NCBI GenBank assembly: GCA_005222965.1
Contig: NJBG01000001.1
Location: 960,167 to 1,000,545 of the forward strand
Source of the DNA: Candidatus Woesearchaeota archaeon B3_Woes
GTDB taxonomy: Archaea > Nanobdellota > Nanobdellia > Woesearchaeales > B3-WOES
Length of the DNA stretch: 40,379 bases
Direction of reading: 5' to 3'
Under the pieces are notes generated by a model. That model made no database searches, was not told the DNA's origin, and saw nothing but the letters and a program-made list of their open reading frames with translations. The position numbers and the translations under genes were made by a program. Shown here piece by piece: positions 36,399 to 40,379 of the stretch. The number at the start of each line of letters is the position of its first letter. Within the stretch, counting starts at the first letter, position 1.

Positions 36399-36724
36399 TA
36401 ATTACCGATGGTCTTAAGAATGATCTTCTAAAAAAATTCAAAGAAGAATCTAAAAAAATATTTAAGTTAATGTATTCTCTAAAAGAAAATCCCAAGAAGG
36501 GAAAAATAGTTGGAGAAGTTAGGGGAATAGTTATAGAAGAATTAAAATATAAAAAGTTCAGATTTTATTTCATAACAAACGGATTTGAAGTAAAATTTTT
36601 AGAAATAACAGATTTGCAAAATTTAGTGATTAAATTTGTAAAGATGTCTGACAAAAAAACACAGCAAAAGACGATTAATGAAATTAAAGATATCTTGAGA
36701 AAGTTCAGAGAAGAGGGATTTTAG
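36386..36724 (+). CDS. RelE/ParE-like toxin
   Basis: The 112-aa protein is small, basic and alpha/beta: ITDGLKNDLLKKFKEESKK, LKENPKKGKIVGEVRGIVIEELKYKKFRFYF and a long C-terminal helix. The basic loop and the strand RGIVIEELKYKKFRFYFI resemble RelE/ParE toxins, and its overlap with an antitoxin gene supports this. The target (mRNA on ribosomes or gyrase) cannot be read from the sequence. Confidence 0.7.
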   Translation: MAEVIITDGLKNDLLKKFKEESKKIFKLMYSLKENPKKGKIVGEVRGIVIEELKYKKFRFYFITNGFEVKFLEITDLQNLVIKFVKMSDKKTQQKTINEIKDILRKFREEGF

Positions 36725-36756
36725 TGGATAACATTTTGATTAAAAAGAGGAAAGAA

Positions 36757-37164
36757 ATGAAAAATAAAAATTTATTTTATTATTTTACAATACTCGTACT
36801 TTTCTTAGTTTTAGTTGGAGCGATTTTCATAAAACCAATACATACCCCTTATGGAGAAACAGATGTTAATGGCGCACTTATTTTAATGGAAAATGAAGAT
36901 CTTTTCGTCATCAATACACATACTCCTTATATTGGTGAAATAGATGGAACAGATTTAATTGCTGAAGACTGGGATAATATGATTTCTTATATAGATCAAT
37001 TACCAAAAGACAAAGAGACACCTATTCTTGTTTATTGCAGAAGTGGGAGAATGGCTGAAACATCTGCAGAACAACTTGCAGATTTAGGATATAATAATGT
37101 ATATAGTCTTGATGGTGGAATGAATGCATGGCAGGCAAGTGGAAGAAATCTCGTGCAAAAATAG
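36757..37164 (+). CDS. Membrane-anchored rhodanese-like protein
   Basis: The 135-aa protein has an N-terminal hydrophobic segment (YYFTILVLFLVLVGAIFI) acting as a signal anchor, then a rhodanese domain with active-site loop YCRSGRM (C94), LADLGYNNVYSLDGG and MNAWQASG. Sulfurtransferase activity would be on the outer face. The ATG at 36757 is preferred over a GTG at 36724, as GAGGAAAG lies just upstream. It is 19 nt from the permease gene, so they probably act together in sulfur- or metalloid-related export. Confidence 0.85.
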   Translation: MKNKNLFYYFTILVLFLVLVGAIFIKPIHTPYGETDVNGALILMENEDLFVINTHTPYIGEIDGTDLIAEDWDNMISYIDQLPKDKETPILVYCRSGRMAETSAEQLADLGYNNVYSLDGGMNAWQASGRNLVQK

Positions 37165-37183
37165 TTAATTAAAATCATAAAAA

Positions 37184-38194
37184 ATGAAACACAAACATGA
37201 AGCACATTGCGATCATTGTGAAACAGGTTCGAAAGTTAAGATAGGAAAAAAACTAAAGCTCTTCGGAAGTTTATTCATACTCGTTTTTGTACTTTCATTC
37301 TTGCCGATATTTGAAGCTTTGAATGAAAGTTTATTATCTTATCTAAAGATAATCTGGTGGGCTGTTTTGTTAGGTATATTTATTGGAGGGTTGATTGAAT
37401 ATTTTGTTCCCGAGGAATTTATATTTAAATGGCTTGGACAAAAGAAAAAGCGTTCTATATTTTATGCTGTTATTGCCGGATTTTTAATGTCTGCATGTTC
37501 ACATGGAATTCTTGCTATTTCAATGCAGCTCTACAAAAAAGGAGCTGGAATTCCACAAGTCATTACATTTTTACTTGCTTCACCATGGGCAAATCTTCCA
37601 ATAACAATATTATTATTTGGATTTTTTGGAGTTAAAGCATTATTCTTCGTATTTGCCGCAATGTTTATCGCTGTATCCACAGGGTTTGTTTATATGGGAC
37701 TAGAAAAAGTAGGTTGGATTGAGAAATCCTTGAAAATAAAAATAAATGAGAAATATGAATGGACCAATATTAAGAATTTTAATTTTAAGGAAAGTGTTGG
37801 TGGTGTTAGTAGAGGCATGATGAATCTCTCTAATATGGTTTTATGGTGGATATTAATAGGTATTACAATTGCAGCCATCATCGGAGCATATATACCAGAG
37901 CATTTATTTATGAGATTCATGGGCCCAACATTTCTTGGATTATTAGCAACTCTGCTTTTTGCAACAATTATAGAAGTTTGCAGTGAAGGAAGTTCACCCA
38001 TTGCATTTGAGATTTTCCAGAAAGTTGGAACATTTGGTAATCCATTTGTCTTCTTAATGGCGGGTGTTATTACAGATTATACAGAGATAGGATTGATTTG
38101 GAGTAATATTGGAAAGAAAGCTGCGATTTGGTTGCCAATAATTACAGTTCCCCTTGTATTAGCTTTTGGTGTGTTGTTTAATATTGTGTTGTAG
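37184..38194 (+). CDS. Permease (DUF318/ArsP-like) with His/Cys-rich N-terminus
   Basis: The 336-aa protein has about 8-10 membrane segments and the conserved permease signature MSACSHGILAISMQLYKKG, plus FLLASPWANLPIT and VCSEGSSPIAFEIF in the second half, consistent with two inverted repeats. The family includes ArsP, which exports trivalent organoarsenicals, and other uncharacterised members. The N-terminus MKHKHEAHCDHCETG has four His and two Cys, a likely metal-binding tail. The upstream rhodanese supports a sulfur- or metalloid-linked function, but the substrate is inference. Confidence 0.82.
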   Translation: MKHKHEAHCDHCETGSKVKIGKKLKLFGSLFILVFVLSFLPIFEALNESLLSYLKIIWWAVLLGIFIGGLIEYFVPEEFIFKWLGQKKKRSIFYAVIAGFLMSACSHGILAISMQLYKKGAGIPQVITFLLASPWANLPITILLFGFFGVKALFFVFAAMFIAVSTGFVYMGLEKVGWIEKSLKIKINEKYEWTNIKNFNFKESVGGVSRGMMNLSNMVLWWILIGITIAAIIGAYIPEHLFMRFMGPTFLGLLATLLFATIIEVCSEGSSPIAFEIFQKVGTFGNPFVFLMAGVITDYTEIGLIWSNIGKKAAIWLPIITVPLVLAFGVLFNIVL

Positions 38195-38232
38195 GGATTT
38201 AAGGATTATCGACCACGTGTTAGTGGAGTCAA

Positions 38233-38925
38233 TTAATCTAAACTTTCCCACAAAGAATCGAACATAAATTTCTGGGTTTCATAGAAATTCTTTTCGTCTA
38301 TCAAAATCCCTATTGGTTCTTCTTTTTCCAAAGAAATCATTGCTATTTTTCCATTGTATAGCCATGTAGCTGTTTTTATGTCTTTTTTGATTAATTTATA
38401 TGGAACTGTCTTATCAACAGGTTGAGAATCACTTATTATTCTTGCCTTAATTTTATTTTTCTTCCTCCTATTTATAAAATTAGGAAAATAATATTCAAAC
38501 AATCGAAATATATGTCTTTTTGATACCATCACATCAAAAGATTTAGAATTTTTTAATATATCCTCAAATATTGACTTTAATCCATCTATTCCAGTATAAA
38601 CTTCTACATTAGGGCGTTTTCCAACACTTTCTGAAAGAGAATTTAATTCAGGCAGGATTTTCTTCATTAAAACTTCCTTTTCCTTTAGCATATCTATTAA
38701 TTTGTTGGGTGTAGTCGCCTGATAAAACTTTTTTCCTGATCGAATTGTATAACTAACAAATCCTTTTTTCTCCAAAGATTTTAATAAATCATAAGTAGAG
38801 GTTCTATTTAATTTGGCAAAATTAGCAATATTTTGAACTAAACTACTTCCTAATTGGAGATTTGCCAAATATACTTTAATTTCTTTATCACCCAATCCCA
38901 CTGATTTTAATATTTCTTCTTTCAT
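38233..38925 (-). CDS. TrmB-family transcriptional regulator
   Basis: The 230-aa protein has the TrmB winged HTH: SVGLGDKEIKVYLANLQLG, VQNIANFAKLNRTSTYDLLKSLEKKGFVSY and wing KKFYQATTPNKLIDML, then a coiled region and the C-terminal effector domain (VEVYTGIDGLKSIFEDIL). It differs in sequence from the TrmB-type protein at 17.6 kb. It is divergent from the GVQ repeat gene; the region between (38926-38999) contains a palindromic TATA element and is the natural place for both to be controlled. Confidence 0.85.
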   Translation of the reverse strand: MKEEILKSVGLGDKEIKVYLANLQLGSSLVQNIANFAKLNRTSTYDLLKSLEKKGFVSYTIRSGKKFYQATTPNKLIDMLKEKEVLMKKILPELNSLSESVGKRPNVEVYTGIDGLKSIFEDILKNSKSFDVMVSKRHIFRLFEYYFPNFINRRKKNKIKARIISDSQPVDKTVPYKLIKKDIKTATWLYNGKIAMISLEKEEPIGILIDEKNFYETQKFMFDSLWESLD

Positions 38926-38973
38926 AGCATTTTAAGAAACATTCCTTATATAAATGTGTCGTTTATTTTCCAC

Positions 38974-38991
38974 AACATATATTTATATGTT
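38974..38991 (+). promoter_or_regulatory. Palindrome overlapping a TATA element
   Basis: AACATATA and TATATGTT form 8-bp perfect arms around TT, directly before the GVQ repeat gene. It overlaps a TATA-like core, so a bound dimer would block transcription. Confidence 0.45.
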
Positions 38992-38999
38992 TATTGTTA

Positions 39000-39668
39000 A
39001 TGCGATTATTAGGTAAAAATGTTACGAATATAAAAATGAAACATTTAAAATTGAGTCTATTTGGGGGAAAAGAAAAAGATTTTTCTGGATTAGAATTAGC
39101 TTTGAGAACAGATTCAACTGAATTGAAAGGTGTTCAAATTGGAGGAGTAAATTATGTTGAAAAGAAGGTTGAGGGGGTTCAAATTGGAGGTGTAAATGTT
39201 GTTGAAGGGGATGCTAATGGTGTTCAAGCAGGAGTTTTTAATTGTGCTGGAGAAGAAGTAAGAGGGGTTCAATCTGGTGTATGGGACTATACTCAATTTA
39301 TGAAGGGTGTTCAAATTGGAGGAATAAATTATGTTGAGAAGTATGTTAAGGGGGTTCAAGCAGGAGTTTTTAATATTGCTGGAGAAGAAGTAAATGGTGT
39401 TCAAGTTTCACAATTTCTTAATTGCGCTGAAAAAGTAAATGGTGTTCAAGTTTCACAATTTCTTAATTTGGCGGGGAAGGTAAATGGTGTTCAAGCAGGA
39501 ATAATTAATTTAGCTGGTGAAAAAATGCGTGGCGTTCAAATATCTGCATTATATAATATTTGCACAAGAGATAGCAGAGGTGTTCAAATTGGACTACTAA
39601 ACCATAGTTATGGTGCCCAATGGTATAAAAGATATCTTCCTTTGATTGCAATAAGAACTGGAAAATAG
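39000..39668 (+). CDS. GVQ-repeat (beta-solenoid-like) protein, 222 aa
   Basis: The protein is almost entirely tandem units of about 15 residues, each starting GVQ and running GVQxGxxNxxxxxxx. I count eleven: GVQIGGVNY, GVQIGGVNV, GVQAGVFNC, GVQSGVWDY, GVQIGGINY, GVQAGVFNI, two GVQVSQFLN, GVQAGIINL, GVQISALYN and GVQIGLLNH. This matches proteins called LA_2272-type surface repeats and predicts a beta-solenoid. There is no signal peptide. The ATG at 39000 is taken; 39036 is an alternative with AGGT upstream. Its function is unknown. Confidence 0.75.
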   Translation: MRLLGKNVTNIKMKHLKLSLFGGKEKDFSGLELALRTDSTELKGVQIGGVNYVEKKVEGVQIGGVNVVEGDANGVQAGVFNCAGEEVRGVQSGVWDYTQFMKGVQIGGINYVEKYVKGVQAGVFNIAGEEVNGVQVSQFLNCAEKVNGVQVSQFLNLAGKVNGVQAGIINLAGEKMRGVQISALYNICTRDSRGVQIGLLNHSYGAQWYKRYLPLIAIRTGK

Positions 39669-39778
39669 CTAAAAACACTCTCTGAAATCACAAAATACTA
39701 ATACGCCCCGACCGAAGATATCACCTTCCTGTCCAATTAATAAGAATGCTTATTGAAAATTGTAGGGTCGCTATTTTA
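39669..39778. other. Intergenic with short inverted repeats
   Basis: Between the convergent GVQ-repeat and radical SAM genes there is AATAAG/CTTATT (39739-39754) and a longer-range CGACC/GGTCG pairing. It may be a bidirectional terminator; there is no ORF or recognisable RNA. Confidence 0.4.
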
Positions 39779-40378
39779 TTAATGTTGAATTTCAGGCAAC
39801 ATAATACATACTCCTGGTTTAGTAGATCTATATTCAGCTAACTTGCCCATTATCTTTTCTAAGGATTTAGCTCTAATGTTGCCCATTCTACCTCTTGAAA
39901 TATAGTGGTCTGGACAAATTTGCACATCTCCATTATTCTTAACAGTAAGTCCAAATGCATATAGTGCACATTGATTCTCAGGAGTACTGGATGGGGAGAA
40001 TAGTGTGTTGTGCTCTTTTTCTGCTAATGTTACTAATTCTTCATCAGGAGTTAATCTTCCTTCTCTATTACCTAACTCTTTCCATAATCCAAATTGGTTT
40101 GATGCCCATGTAACTGGTTTAACAGGTCTTACGACAAGAGGGAGATTATGTTTTTTACAATATGTAGATATGTTTCCAAGTTCTCCTTTATTTTCATGAG
40201 TAAGAACCATATTCGCTATAACCCTATAAACTTTATTGCCCTCAAACTCTTCTTCTGAATTTCTATAAACTTTAAGAGCAGATCTTAAGTTTTCTTGAAA
40301 TCTCTCAAAATTTTCTTTTACAGTATGATATCTACTTTTAAAGAACTCAGGATTAAATGAATCTAATTTTATACCTAA
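39779..40378 (-). CDS. Radical SAM/SPASM-like protein, 3' part
   Basis: The gene runs off the right edge; the frame is open to 40378. The visible 200 residues cover the C-terminal part of a radical SAM barrel (GIKLDSFNPEFF, VLTHENKGELGNI, PLVVRPVKPVTW) and a SPASM-like region with cysteines in ENQCALYAFG, DVQICPDHYI and PGVCIML plus GNIRAKSLEKIMGKL. The N-terminal CxxxCxxC lies outside the window. It is a different protein from the radical SAM gene at 1.8 kb, though of the same broad class. Substrate unknown. Confidence 0.8.
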   Translation of the reverse strand, partial: LGIKLDSFNPEFFKSRYHTVKENFERFQENLRSALKVYRNSEEEFEGNKVYRVIANMVLTHENKGELGNISTYCKKHNLPLVVRPVKPVTWASNQFGLWKELGNREGRLTPDEELVTLAEKEHNTLFSPSSTPENQCALYAFGLTVKNNGDVQICPDHYISRGRMGNIRAKSLEKIMGKLAEYRSTKPGVCIMLPEIQH

Positions 40379-40379
40379 T

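Noticed and set aside
39696-39776. tRNA-like or repeat-like segment (ACGCCCCGACC with GGGTCG)
   Set aside because: The arms do not fold into a cloverleaf and the resemblance to the tRNA-Ser repeats covers only a few bases.

Overview
The window reads as a stretch of an AT-rich archaeal chromosome, most likely a DPANN lineage close to Woesearchaeota/Pacearchaeota. Direct signs are archaeal BRE/TATA promoters sitting about 25 nt upstream of many start codons (apparently leaderless mRNAs), archaeal information genes (L21e, RpoF, DUF655, S10, EF-1alpha, Dph2, Bud32, MetRS), a 16S-tRNA-Ala-23S operon of archaeal type, and bulge-helix-bulge (BHB) introns. The lineage call is inference from gene content and rRNA style, not from a tree.

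Layout. 1-2.8 kb: end of a Bud32 kinase, then a Trm112-like/methyltransferase gene coupled to a radical SAM gene. 2.9-8.1 kb (minus): a seven-gene heat-shock operon, grpE - YkgJ-like - DUF3467 - small ORF - dnaK - dnaJ - HD protein, with a divergent winged-helix regulator at 8.2 kb. 8.7-13.6 kb: SpoT-like HD protein, MetRS, M50 protease, and the L21e-RpoF-DUF655 operon. 13.7-18.4 kb: a PEP-synthase-like protein lacking the PEP-binding barrel, an MBL hydrolase, small unknowns, a lipoprotein, and an unknown protein divergent from a TrmB-type regulator. 18.4-22.9 kb: accessory-looking region (mini-zincin, membrane protein, Na+/H+ antiporter, AroB, lone HATPase, unknown) punctuated by three related repeats that end at the 3' end of a tRNA-Ser gene. 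23.1-25.5 kb: unknown protein, S10, EF-1alpha. 25.5-30.8 kb: rRNA operon. 30.9-40.4 kb: ketol-acid reductoisomerase, PAS protein, YdcF-like protein, glutaredoxin/thioredoxin-reductase pair, Dph2, toxin-antitoxin pair, rhodanese plus permease, a second TrmB-type regulator divergent from an 11-repeat GVQ protein, and the 3' part of a radical SAM gene.

The most striking content is the rRNA operon. The 16S gene is interrupted in the universally conserved 790 loop by a 133-nt segment whose ends fold into a BHB with exactly the splice product expected. The tRNA-Ala has two introns (19 nt at 37/38 and 31 nt in the T loop at 59/60). The 23S gene carries a 27-29 nt hairpin in the helix 89 tip with BHB geometry. 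No 5S gene was seen next to it. Other notable points are a reductoisomerase with a duplicated C-terminal domain, a thioredoxin reductase missing the usual NADPH-binding arginines, and the tRNA-Ser-derived repeats.
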